The notes beneath the pieces were generated by a model. The model saw nothing but the letters and a program-made list of their open reading frames with translations, had not been told where the DNA came from and made no database searches. DNA of 24,400 bases from CAYGBW01 sp964348185 (GTDB lineage: Bacteria > Desulfobacterota > BSN033 > WVXP01). The position numbers and the translations under genes are program-made. This document shows positions 14,195 through 22,129 of this stretch, piece by piece. The stretch covers positions 1-24,400 of the forward strand of contig CAYGBW010000072.1 in the NCBI GenBank assembly GCA_964348185.1. Direction: 5' to 3'. Position 1 is the stretch's first letter; each line of letters starts with the position of its first letter.

Positions 14195-15511
14195 ATGTCA
14201 AACAGTTTTGGTGAACGATTTAGAATCTTGACGTTTGGTGAGAGCCATGGAAAGGCCATGGGGGTGGTCATTGAGGGGGTCGCCCCCGGATTGGATTTCG
14301 ATCGCGAGGCCATCCAGAAGGAGCTCGATCGGAGAAGGCCAGGCCAGAGCAACCTGTCGAGCCCCAGGCCAGAGGAGGATCGGGTCGAGGTCCTCTCCGG
14401 GGTTTTTCAGGGGAAGACCCTTGGTACGCCCATCTGCCTGCTCATTGCCAACAGGCAGCAGGATGTCAAGGCGTATGACCCTTTGAAAGATGTGTTCCGC
14501 CCCGGTCATGCCGGGTATACCTTCTTGAAAAAATACGGCATCCGGGACTATCGCGGCGGGGGACGTTCTTCCGGAAGAGAGACGGTCGCCCGCGTGGCAG
14601 CCGGTGGGCTGGCCAAAAAAGAACTGGCAAAAGAGGGGATCGAGATCACGGCTTACACAAAGGAGATCGACGGCATCACCGCTCGGCGTATCGATTTCAA
14701 TGAGATCGAAAAGAATCCCCTGCGATGTCCGGACAGAGACGCCGCCAGGGAGATGGAAGAAAGGGTGCGCTTCTCTATGTCCCAGGGGGATTCTGTCGGT
14801 GGAATCGTGGAGATTGTGGCCCGAAATGTTCCTCCTGGTCTCGGAGACCCCGTGTTCAGGAAGCTCGATGCTGAGATCGCCGGTGCCCTCATGTCGATCG
14901 GGGGGGTGAAGGCCGTAGAAATCGGTGACGGGTTTCAGGTGGCCTCCATGAGGGGATCCAACCACAACGACCAGATGGATCGGCACGGATTCAAGACCAA
15001 TCACGCCGGCGGTATTCTCGGAGGAATATCCACAGGCCAGGAGATCCGGGCCAGGATTGCGGTAAAGCCGACCCCATCGATCGAAAAGGAGCAGGATACG
15101 GTTGATACCTCTGGCGCGGAAAGACGGATTTCGATTCGGGGAAGACACGATCCCTGTATCTGCCCCCGGATTGTGCCCGTCGCAGAAACCATGATGGCCC
15201 TCGTCTTGTACGATGCCCTCCTCCGTCAGCGGGAACTCGAGGAGAGGGCAGACAATCTTGAGCGGTTCCGCAGGGAAATCGACGGGGTGGATCATCGATT
15301 GATCGAACTCCTCGCCAAGAGAAAGGAAATCGCCGAGGAGATTGGCCGATACAAGAGAGAAAGGGGCCTCGAAATCCGAGATGAGAAGCGGGAGGCAGAA
15401 GTGATGGATCAGAGAATCCAATGGGCCACGGACCTGGGGGTTGATAGGGAATTGACCCAGCGACTTTTTCACCTCATCGTGAAAACCTCGAGAGAGATCC
15501 AGCAGAAATGA
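14195..15511 (+). CDS. aroC: Chorismate synthase fused to AroQ-type chorismate mutase
   Basis: A 438-residue bifunctional protein. Residues 1 to about 345 are chorismate synthase (FMN-dependent 1,4-elimination of EPSP): FGESHGKAMG, RRRPGQS, FRPGHAGYTFLKKYGIRDYRGGGRSSGRETVARVAAG (as separate motif blocks) and the NHNDQMDR region. Residues about 348-438 form an all-helical AroQ chorismate mutase. Compared with the E. coli P-protein, the active-site pattern is kept: Arg in FRREID, Arg in AKRKEI, Lys in GRYK, Glu in KREAEV and Gln in REIQQK. The protein would take EPSP to prephenate with chorismate formed on the same polypeptide. The tyrA and pheA proteins of this operon lack a mutase domain, so this is probably the mutase serving both branches. 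GGAGGG lies about 10 nt before the ATG, and tyrA starts within its stop codon. Confidence 0.93.
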   Translation: MSNSFGERFRILTFGESHGKAMGVVIEGVAPGLDFDREAIQKELDRRRPGQSNLSSPRPEEDRVEVLSGVFQGKTLGTPICLLIANRQQDVKAYDPLKDVFRPGHAGYTFLKKYGIRDYRGGGRSSGRETVARVAAGGLAKKELAKEGIEITAYTKEIDGITARRIDFNEIEKNPLRCPDRDAAREMEERVRFSMSQGDSVGGIVEIVARNVPPGLGDPVFRKLDAEIAGALMSIGGVKAVEIGDGFQVASMRGSNHNDQMDRHGFKTNHAGGILGGISTGQEIRARIAVKPTPSIEKEQDTVDTSGAERRISIRGRHDPCICPRIVPVAETMMALVLYDALLRQRELEERADNLERFRREIDGVDHRLIELLAKRKEIAEEIGRYKRERGLEIRDEKREAEVMDQRIQWATDLGVDRELTQRLFHLIVKTSREIQQK

Positions 15512-16317
15512 AAGAGACCATGGGAATTGTGGGTTTTGGCCGGTTTGGTCGCCTGGCCGCAGCCCATCTTAAGGGCTATTTTGACCTGAGGGTCTATGAC
15601 ACTCTGGATTGCCGAGAAGGGGCGGCCCAGTTGGGGGTCCAGATGGGCTCTCTCAAGGAGGTCGCGGGGTGCTCCATCGTGCTGCTCTGTGTTCCCATCT
15701 CCAAGCTCCAGTCCGCTTTGAAAGCACTCGCCCCCCATCTGACTGAAAAGGCCCTGGTGGTGGATACCTGCTCGGTCAAGGAATACCCGGTTTCTCTCAT
15801 GAGAGCTGTTTTACCGGGCCATGTGGATATCCTGGGGACCCATCCCCTCTTCGGGCCGGATAGTGCCGCCAAAGGACTCCAGGGGAAAAAGATCGTTCTC
15901 TGTCCCGTTCGGATAGAAAACCTCCAGAGGGTCGTCCTGTTTTTGAGACGGTTGAGGCTCCATGTCTTCGTCTGCTCCCCCGAGGCTCACGACCGGGGAA
16001 TGGCATCGACCCAGGCCATCGTCCAGTTTTTGGGGAGGGCTTTCCTGCAAATGGGACTGACCCGTGAGGAGATAACCACTCCTGGATATGACCAGCTCAT
16101 CAGGATCCTCGAGGTGGTCCAAAACGACACATGGGAACTCTTCCGTGACCTCCAGAACTTCAACCGGTTTGCCGGAGGGATGAGGCAGGAACTCATTGAG
16201 TCGCTCGGGGCCATCGACCGGAGGATCGGAGGAATGTCCCCGTCTGTCGTTGATCCGGAGTCGGAGGAAAGAAGCCATGAAAGTCGCATTTCAGGGAGAA
16301 CGAGGGGCGTACAGTGA
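15508..16317 (+). CDS. tyrA: Prephenate (or arogenate) dehydrogenase
   Basis: A 269-residue NAD(P)-dependent enzyme of the TyrA family that makes the tyrosine precursor. The Rossmann motif is GFGRFG (9-14), followed by DTCSVKEYP and GTHPLFGPD with the catalytic His. The C-terminal helical stretch ITTPGYDQLIRILEVVQND reminds me of plant arogenate dehydrogenases and their bacterial relatives rather than the E. coli T-protein, so arogenate use is possible. Where the E. coli enzyme has QALRHF this one has QAIVQF. No mutase or ACT domain is present. The final 25 residues are polar and are encoded where pheA overlaps by 41 nt. ATGA overlap with the preceding gene. Confidence 0.9.
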   Translation: MKETMGIVGFGRFGRLAAAHLKGYFDLRVYDTLDCREGAAQLGVQMGSLKEVAGCSIVLLCVPISKLQSALKALAPHLTEKALVVDTCSVKEYPVSLMRAVLPGHVDILGTHPLFGPDSAAKGLQGKKIVLCPVRIENLQRVVLFLRRLRLHVFVCSPEAHDRGMASTQAIVQFLGRAFLQMGLTREEITTPGYDQLIRILEVVQNDTWELFRDLQNFNRFAGGMRQELIESLGAIDRRIGGMSPSVVDPESEERSHESRISGRTRGVQ

Positions 16318-17092
16318 AATGGCCTGCTGCGATTTCTTCGGATCGGAAATCGAGGCCCTCCCCCTTCCCATTCTCGAGGATGTCTTTCAAACCGTGAGTG
16401 ATGGATCGGCCGAAATGGGAATGGTCCCCATTGAGAACACCTACGCCGGTACGGTAACCAAAACCTACGATCTTCTGCTGGCCCACGACCTCTTTATCGT
16501 GGGGGAGACGAATCAACGGATCGTCCACTGTCTCCTCGCCAATCCGGGGACGGCCCTCGATCAGATCAGCCGAGTCTACTCCCATCCCCAAGCCTTGGAA
16601 CAGTGTGAAGGGTTCCTGACGAACCTGGGGGTAGAGCCCGTGCCAACCCGCGATACGGCGGGGGCAGCCCGGTTGGTAAAGGAGAGGGGCCGGTCCGAAG
16701 AGGCAGCCATCGCCCACGGGACATGCGCCAAAATCTATGGCCTCGACATATTGGAGGAATCGATCGAAACCCACGCCGAGAATGCCACCCGATTCGTGGT
16801 CATCTCCACGAGGCATCTGAAAGTCACCAAAAACGTGAAAACCTCCCTCGTCTTTGCCACCAAACATATTCCAGCGGCTCTTTATAAGTGCCTGGGCGGG
16901 TTTGCCACAAATGGGGTCAACCTCACCAAAATTGAATCGAGGCCCCACAAGACCGAGCAATCCGGTTATCTGTTCTATCTGGACCTGGAGGGACACCCCG
17001 AAGATGCCAACGTGAAAGAGGCGTTGAGAGAACTCGAGTTCTTTGCCGCTTTTGTCAAGATGCTCGGATCCTACCCCAAAGAGACGTTTTAG
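16277..17092 (+). CDS. pheA: Prephenate (or arogenate) dehydratase with ACT domain
   Basis: A 271-residue enzyme that decarboxylates and dehydrates prephenate to phenylpyruvate. The dehydratase domain starts at once with VAFQGERGAYSE, continues with VPIENTYAGTV, and contains the catalytic ATRF (T171, R172, F173). The ACT regulatory domain spans about 190-271 with the Phe-sensing ESRP (220-223) and GYLFYLD, so phenylalanine feedback inhibition is likely. There is no N-terminal mutase domain, unlike the bifunctional P-protein. The start at 16277 has GGAGG about 9 nt upstream and lies 41 nt inside tyrA; an earlier in-frame ATG at 16196 would only add a shadow of tyrA. Last gene of the aromatic operon. 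Confidence 0.94.
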   Translation: MKVAFQGERGAYSEMACCDFFGSEIEALPLPILEDVFQTVSDGSAEMGMVPIENTYAGTVTKTYDLLLAHDLFIVGETNQRIVHCLLANPGTALDQISRVYSHPQALEQCEGFLTNLGVEPVPTRDTAGAARLVKERGRSEEAAIAHGTCAKIYGLDILEESIETHAENATRFVVISTRHLKVTKNVKTSLVFATKHIPAALYKCLGGFATNGVNLTKIESRPHKTEQSGYLFYLDLEGHPEDANVKEALRELEFFAAFVKMLGSYPKETF

Positions 17093-17106
17093 GCGTCCTT
17101 CATTGT

Positions 17107-17135
17107 TTCCCAAATGTCCTGAAAAGTCGTATAAT
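17107..17135 (+). promoter_or_regulatory. Promoter candidate for adenylate kinase
   Basis: A perfect -10 TATAAT (17130-17135) lies 17 nt after TTCCCA (17107-17112, four of six -35 matches). Transcription would start near 17142. No terminator is visible after pheA, so read-through from the aromatic operon is also possible. Confidence 0.5.
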
Positions 17136-17181
17136 AGGGCCTCCATAGGGGACTCGAAATCTACAAAACGGGGAAAATCCC

Positions 17182-17832
17182 ATGAGAATCATCCTTTTGG
17201 GAGCTCCAGGGGCGGGAAAGGGAACGGTCGCAAGGGCCTTAATGAAATATGTCGGATCGGTTCAGATATCGACGGGAGACATGCTGAGAAACGCGATCCA
17301 GGCAGGAACAGAGCTGGGGAAGCGGGCCGAGGGCTACATGGAGCGGGGAGAACTCGTGCCAGACGTCCTGATGATGAAAATCGTGGAGCCGAGGCTCCGA
17401 GAGCCCGATTGCGACGAAGGATTCATTCTCGATGGCTTTCCCCGGACCCTCCCCCAGGCAGAAGCCCTGAAAAGGCTCCTCGAGAAGCTCGATCTCAAAC
17501 TGGATCTGGTGGTGAACCTCGACCTTCCGAAAGCGGTTCTCCTGGAACGATTGACGACAAGGAGAACCTGCTCAAACCCGGACTGTCAGGAGATTTACAA
17601 CATGAAGAGCAAACCACCGACAGAGGACGGAAAATGCAAGATATGCGGGTGGCCGGTCGTTCAGCGCGACGACGAAACCGAGGAAGCGGTCACCAAACGT
17701 CTCGAAACCTATAAACAGAAGACCTCTCCCCTGATCGATTTTTATGATCGGGAGGGCCTCCTGAAGACGATCACTTCCACGAGTCGGGAAGAGATCGTTT
17801 CCCTGATCCGAGAGGAAATTGGACTGAACTAA
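17182..17832 (+). CDS. adk: Adenylate kinase, zinc-lid form
   Basis: A 216-residue long-form adenylate kinase (ATP + AMP to 2 ADP). The P-loop is GAPGAGKGT (7-15). The AMP-binding segment ISTGDMLR and DGFPRTLPQAEAL are intact, as is the RRD-like VQRDDETEEAVTKRLETY stretch. The LID domain carries four cysteines (C130, C135, C152, C155), the pattern of the zinc-stabilised lid. The ribosome binding site is modest (GGGGA about 8 nt upstream). It has its own promoter candidate 90 nt after pheA. The gene is often placed near ribosomal protein genes in bacteria; here it follows aromatic synthesis. Confidence 0.96.
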   Translation: MRIILLGAPGAGKGTVARALMKYVGSVQISTGDMLRNAIQAGTELGKRAEGYMERGELVPDVLMMKIVEPRLREPDCDEGFILDGFPRTLPQAEALKRLLEKLDLKLDLVVNLDLPKAVLLERLTTRRTCSNPDCQEIYNMKSKPPTEDGKCKICGWPVVQRDDETEEAVTKRLETYKQKTSPLIDFYDREGLLKTITSTSREEIVSLIREEIGLN

Positions 17833-17860
17833 TGGGGTAGAGTTCGTTTTCTGATGGGAT

Positions 17861-19258
17861 TCATGAGACCAAACGGTTTATCTCGTCGATCGCCTTTTTC
17901 CCCGGGGGATCAACCCTGTGGTCTCTCAGAATCCTTCTGAGCTTTTCTCTGACCTTCTCACCGAGCTGGGGAGGTTCGCCCTCCATCGATCGATCGAGGA
18001 GCTCGGGATACCAGAACTCCCTGAAATGGGTATAGGTATGATCCTCCTCGATAAAGCTTCTTCGGTTGAGCCCCACCTTTCGGATCACCTCAAGTGCCAA
18101 GGTCTCTTCGGTAACCGCAATGCCTCGGGTCAGCGGCTCAATCATGTTGACAATCTCATTCGTGAGGACGATCAGCTCTGGAGAGATGATGTTGCTGTGA
18201 TCGAGGAATCCCACATCATGGGCCAGGTCGGGTCGGGTGAGGCCGGTCAGCATGCAGGACATGACCGCCTCCATCACCCCCTGGTAGTCGAGGTGCTTTG
18301 CATCGCTCGTCCCAGCGGTTCCAAAGAAAGGAAGTCCGTAGCGCGTCGCGATCTGTCGGGATGCGGCTATGGCGAGGTGGAGTTCCGGCGCACCATACAG
18401 ACCCGTTGTTGTTCTCATGTCGATGGGGGCAGGCATTGTCCCGTAGATGAAGGGGGCCCCTGGGTGGCGAACCTGCTGAATGACCAACCCGCTTAGAACC
18501 TCTGCATTGCATTGGGCGAGTGCGCCCGCAATGGTCACCGGCGAGGTCCCTCCCATCAGGCAATAGGGCATATATACCAGAGGAATCTCATAATCTGCAC
18601 AGATCAAAACCTTTTCGGTTCCTTCCTCGGAATGGAGAAGGGGAGAGATCGGTTCCGAGTAGTGGAAAATGAAAGGTCTCCCGCGGAGGTTTTCCCTTCC
18701 CCCAGAAATCCGAAGACAGGTGTTGATAATATCGCGACACGTCTCTGCGTCACTCGTCAGAAAGCAGATCGGTTTTTTCGTGTGCCTGAAGCACTCGCTG
18801 AACGCCAGGCGTGCCGCCTTTTCAGGTCTTTCCTTGGGAAGAACGCCGGCGCTGTGGATGAAGTGCATATTCGGAAGGGCATCCGTAACCTTGGCAACCT
18901 TTTCGATATCCTCCAGGAGACAGGGACGCCTTCTGCCCGTCTCGTGATCCAGCATGAAAAAGCTATCTGAAGGGGCCCCATAGTAGGTCTGCCTTCCATT
19001 CAGAACCAGGTAAGGATTTCCCTCTCTATCGTATATCTCGATAGACTTGGGACACCCGGCCAGGGCCTTTTCCACCATTTCATGGGGGATGCGGATGACG
19101 GAGTCCGCCTCTGCCTTTGCCCCAGCGCCTTCGAGCATTTTCAGCGCTTCTCTGTGCATGATTCGAACACCGATCTCCTCGAGAATAAGGAGCGTGCTCT
19201 CGTGAATGCGGTCGATCTGGTCTTCCGAAAGCACGGCAAAAATCGCTCTCTCGGCCAT
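17861..19258 (-). CDS. MttB-family (trimethylamine methyltransferase-like) corrinoid methyltransferase, non-pyrrolysine
   Basis: A 465-residue protein of the MttB/MtgB superfamily. These barrel enzymes move a methyl group from a quaternary or tertiary amine to a corrinoid protein. N-terminal helices with STLLILEEIGVRI and AGAKAEADSVIRIP, the YGAPSDSFFMLD stretch, GGTSPVTIAGALAQCNAEVLSGLVIQQ and the C-terminal EDHTYTHFREFWYPELLDR are typical of the family as I remember it. The frame is fully open, with no internal TAG, so it lacks the pyrrolysine of true MttB. It would belong with homologues such as glycine betaine methyltransferases. Start at 19258 with GGAGGAG 6 nt upstream. No corrinoid protein or reactivase gene lies next to it, so the substrate is unknown. 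Confidence 0.88.
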   Translation of the reverse strand: MAERAIFAVLSEDQIDRIHESTLLILEEIGVRIMHREALKMLEGAGAKAEADSVIRIPHEMVEKALAGCPKSIEIYDREGNPYLVLNGRQTYYGAPSDSFFMLDHETGRRRPCLLEDIEKVAKVTDALPNMHFIHSAGVLPKERPEKAARLAFSECFRHTKKPICFLTSDAETCRDIINTCLRISGGRENLRGRPFIFHYSEPISPLLHSEEGTEKVLICADYEIPLVYMPYCLMGGTSPVTIAGALAQCNAEVLSGLVIQQVRHPGAPFIYGTMPAPIDMRTTTGLYGAPELHLAIAASRQIATRYGLPFFGTAGTSDAKHLDYQGVMEAVMSCMLTGLTRPDLAHDVGFLDHSNIISPELIVLTNEIVNMIEPLTRGIAVTEETLALEVIRKVGLNRRSFIEEDHTYTHFREFWYPELLDRSMEGEPPQLGEKVREKLRRILRDHRVDPPGKKAIDEINRLVS

Positions 19259-19518
19259 GGGTTCTCCTCCATCCAAAATCAACTGTCAGTGGATAGTCGT
19301 CAGGGGTCGGTTTACCAGGGGACCGGGTTCCCCATTCTCGACAACCACATGTATCTCCCCATGTCAAGGGTTTTCTTTCGATTTCCCCCATACCCCGTTT
19401 GGATTCTGGAGTTTTGAACGCCTTTTTGATAGAATTTCCGCCTGTTGGTGGAGAATTCAATGGCCAAATCTCTCTGAGGGCGTGTGGACGCCTCGGGTAT
19501 GGCTCGGCGGGAGTTCAG
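19259..19518. other. Divergent intergenic region, weak promoter elements only
   Basis: On the minus strand a TTGACA lies at 19374-19369 facing the methyltransferase gene, but no good -10 follows at the right distance. On the plus strand a TAGAAT lies at 19430-19435 facing the phosphoglycerate mutase gene, without a clear -35. No coding region or terminator is recognised. Confidence 0.35.
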
Positions 19519-20847
19519 ATGGACCCCTTTGATTTGGGAAAGAAGACCAAGCAGGAAAAGAAGGCTATCCTTATCGTACCCGATGGAATCACCGATGTTC
19601 CTCTGCCTGAGCTCGGCAATCGAACGCCCTTGGAGGTGGCTGAGATTCCGACCCTTCACAGGGTGGCCAAAGAAGGGGTCTGTGGGTCCTTTACTGCCCT
19701 CGGCCAGGGAACCCTCGTGGGGTCTGATACGGCCATGCTCGCGATCTTGGGTTATGACCCCTTTGAGGTTTACACCGGCAGGGGACCGCTTGAGGTCGCG
19801 GGCGTCGGGCTCGATCTCCAGCCCGGCGATGTCTGCCTCCGGTGCAACTACGTGACGATTACCAACGACTTCAGACTCCTTAACCGTACAGCCGGATATC
19901 CCCGTGAGGGCACAGAAGAACTGGAAAGGGCGCTCAATCAGATGGAGCTCTCTGACTCAAAGGTCGAATTCCTGTTTCGTAATTCCCAGGATTATCGATG
20001 TGTTCTTCGGTTCCGGGGTTGTGACATCTCGGGAGACATCTCTGATATGGATCCGAATTATGATGCCCTTGCTGATGCCCGAGACGGTCTCGACCTTCTG
20101 AGAGCGGGGGAGTCCAGAATCATCACGGCAAAACCCCTGAAACCGACTCCCGGGGCCGAGAACATGGCGAGAATCTTGAATGAGTTTGTGAAAAAAGCCC
20201 ACGAAGTCCTGAAGGATTTGCCTTTCAATCAGAACCGGATCGCCAAGGGGCTCCCTCCTGCGAATGGGATCATGCCAAGGGGAGCCGGGGTAACACCGTC
20301 TCTCGCGAGTTTTCGGTCAAAGTGGGGGATGAGTGGGGCGTGTGTAGCGGGAACAGGACTCATCAAGGGGATCGGCAGGCTTACAGGAATGACGGTTCCC
20401 GATGTGCCCGGTGCGACAGGTTACGTGGATACGGACTATCTGAGTAAGGCCAAGGTGGCCAACGCGCTACTTCAGGAAAGCCATGATTTCGTATTGGTCC
20501 ACATTGAAGGGATCGATGAGGTCAGCCACGATAGAGACATCAAAGCCAAAATCCGGGCCATCGAGGACTGCTCAGAGATTCTCATTCGTTACCTCGTGGA
20601 ACGCGTCTCAAAGGACGTCATCATCTGTGTTTTGTCGGACCATACGAGTTCCTCTTTTCTCGGAGACCACACCCCAGATCCGGCAGGCATTGTCTTCTGG
20701 TCCAGAGGACCCGGTTTTCGAAGGGATCAGGTGAAAAGATTTGTGGAGAGCGAACTGCCCAGAGGACCTCTGGTGAAAACAGAGGGAAAGGATGTGATGC
20801 CCCTGCTTATGGGATTTATGCAACGGCTAAAGAAATTTGGAGCCTGA
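19519..20847 (+). CDS. apgM: 2,3-bisphosphoglycerate-independent phosphoglycerate mutase, archaeal type
   Basis: A 442-residue enzyme of the alkaline-phosphatase superfamily that interconverts 3- and 2-phosphoglycerate in glycolysis and gluconeogenesis. It has the ApgM pattern: VPDGITDVPLPELGNRTPLE with a metal Asp (D22), the Ser nucleophile S69 in LVGSDTAML followed by LGYDP, YTGRGPLE, then HIEGIDEVSHDRD and SDHTSSSFLGDHTPDP as the C-terminal metal ligands. Start at ATG 19519 with GGGAG about 5 nt upstream; the open frame extends further upstream but has no such site. This type is common in archaea and also occurs in several anaerobic bacteria. First gene of an apparent three-gene unit. Confidence 0.93.
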   Translation: MDPFDLGKKTKQEKKAILIVPDGITDVPLPELGNRTPLEVAEIPTLHRVAKEGVCGSFTALGQGTLVGSDTAMLAILGYDPFEVYTGRGPLEVAGVGLDLQPGDVCLRCNYVTITNDFRLLNRTAGYPREGTEELERALNQMELSDSKVEFLFRNSQDYRCVLRFRGCDISGDISDMDPNYDALADARDGLDLLRAGESRIITAKPLKPTPGAENMARILNEFVKKAHEVLKDLPFNQNRIAKGLPPANGIMPRGAGVTPSLASFRSKWGMSGACVAGTGLIKGIGRLTGMTVPDVPGATGYVDTDYLSKAKVANALLQESHDFVLVHIEGIDEVSHDRDIKAKIRAIEDCSEILIRYLVERVSKDVIICVLSDHTSSSFLGDHTPDPAGIVFWSRGPGFRRDQVKRFVESELPRGPLVKTEGKDVMPLLMGFMQRLKKFGA

Positions 20848-20897
20848 AGGCCGTGTTCGGTATTCTCCTTTGGCCGAATCTGGGAAGGAAGAGGACC

Positions 20898-21683
20898 ATG
20901 AGAAGGGGATACGGAAAATCGGGAAGGGTTTCGGTAATTGCCCACAAAGGATTCTCTGCTGCAGCACCGGAAAACACCTTGTCGGCCTTTGCGAAGGCGA
21001 TTGAGGTCGGGGTGGACGCAATCGAGATGGATGTTGTCGAGACGAGAGATGGGGAACCCGTGGTCTTTCACGACAAGAGCCTGGAGCGGACGACCAACGG
21101 CAAGGGATCACTGGTCAGAAAGTCACTCGTTCAGCTCAAGACCCTGGACGCGGGTTTCTGGTTTAGCCCCGATTTTGAAGGAGTGAGAATACCCACCCTT
21201 GCAGAGGCTCTTGAACTGACCCGGGGGAGCGTGTGGGTCCACCTGGAGATGAAAACCCACAAGGTGCCGCGCCCCAGACGTCCCGGGTTTGTAAGGAGAA
21301 TTCTAAAGGTGGTGGAAGATACGGGAATCATTGACCGGGTTGTCTTCTCCTCCTTCAACCTCTCTGCGATTCGGACCATCAAAGACCTGCATTCCCAGGC
21401 CCTGACGGCGAGAATCATTCGACCCCTGTCAATTAGACATCCCGTGGAGATGGCCAGCAGATGGCGAATCGATTTTATCACCTTCAATCGTTCTCTTCTC
21501 AGCCGGGAAATGGTGAGCCAGGCCAAGGCTCATGGGATCTGCTCGATTGTCTATACGGTCAATGAACAGAGGGAGATGCTCAAATTCGTCGACATGGGGG
21601 TGGATGGGATCATTACCGACCATCCAGATCGGCTTCTGAAGTTGCTGCAAGAATCCCCGTCTCCCCCTCCAAGGAAAGGGTAG
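20898..21683 (+). CDS. Glycerophosphodiester phosphodiesterase
   Basis: A 261-residue GDPD-family TIM barrel (UgpQ/GlpQ type) hydrolysing glycerophosphodiesters to glycerol 3-phosphate and an alcohol. Catalytic and metal residues: H16 in AHKGFSAAAPENTLSAF (Lys where most members have Arg), E43 and D45 in EMDV, H58 in VFHDKSLERTTNGKG, and Glu in HLEMK. The C-terminal TVNE, MGVDGIITDHPDRL signature is present. There is no signal peptide, so the enzyme is probably cytoplasmic. Start at ATG 20898 with GGAAGGAAGAGG upstream; a GTG at 20853 would add 15 residues. It lies 50 nt after apgM. Confidence 0.93.
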   Translation: MRRGYGKSGRVSVIAHKGFSAAAPENTLSAFAKAIEVGVDAIEMDVVETRDGEPVVFHDKSLERTTNGKGSLVRKSLVQLKTLDAGFWFSPDFEGVRIPTLAEALELTRGSVWVHLEMKTHKVPRPRRPGFVRRILKVVEDTGIIDRVVFSSFNLSAIRTIKDLHSQALTARIIRPLSIRHPVEMASRWRIDFITFNRSLLSREMVSQAKAHGICSIVYTVNEQREMLKFVDMGVDGIITDHPDRLLKLLQESPSPPPRKG

Positions 21684-21703
21684 GAAAACAGCGGGAGGCA
21701 GCA

Positions 21704-22045
21704 ATGGACCTCGTCATTGAAGTCGTCGAGATCAAGGGAGAATGCCCCGTCTACGGAATCGGCAGCAGGATCTTTTTGAGAGGCGGGTACATTTTGGACC
21801 CCGGGAAAACGGATTCTGTCTGCATGCATTCTCTCGCATCGATTCTTCCCTACTACGTGGCCCTGTCAAAAGGGGTAAAAGCAAAAGATTTGGGCCTTTC
21901 CAGGGGAGATTCCGAAGAAGCCTACGTGCAGTGTCTTGATCCCTGCGACCTGACAGAAGGCGGGACGGTGAGATTAAAGATTTCCAGGGTAGACATATCC
22001 CAGCAGATCGTGCCAAAACAGGGACCGCCCCTTAAGGTTGAGTGA
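21704..22045 (+). CDS. TIGR04076-like small conserved protein
   Basis: A 113-residue protein resembling the TIGR04076 family, whose function is unknown. Visible features are an N-terminal VIEVVEIKGECP strand, GSRIFL, a middle SVCMHSLASILPYYVALSKGV helix and C-terminal VQCLDPCDLTEGGTVRLKISR. Cysteines C14, C40, C77 and C81 could bind metal. GGGAGG lies about 7 nt before the ATG. It is 20 nt after the phosphodiesterase and probably in the same transcript. Family name is from memory. Confidence 0.75.
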   Translation: MDLVIEVVEIKGECPVYGIGSRIFLRGGYILDPGKTDSVCMHSLASILPYYVALSKGVKAKDLGLSRGDSEEAYVQCLDPCDLTEGGTVRLKISRVDISQQIVPKQGPPLKVE

Positions 22046-22129
22046 AAAGTAGGAGGGGAGAAAAAGAACAGAATCAAATCTTTCTTCCCTTCACTCTGAT
22101 TGCAGAGACTGCTGATTCCCATGCGGACC

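Noticed and set aside
14198..15472. A long (424-codon) open frame on the minus strand opposite aroC
   Set aside because: It lies entirely within the chorismate synthase-mutase gene, resembles no family and has no ribosome binding site. It is a composition effect of the G+C-rich coding strand.
16193..17146. A 317-codon minus-strand frame opposite pheA
   Set aside because: Antisense shadow of pheA and the tyrA end; no family resemblance.
17861..19258. Pyrrolysine (in-frame TAG) in the MttB-like gene
   Set aside because: The frame has no internal TAG and reads through the whole domain, so it is a non-pyrrolysine homologue.
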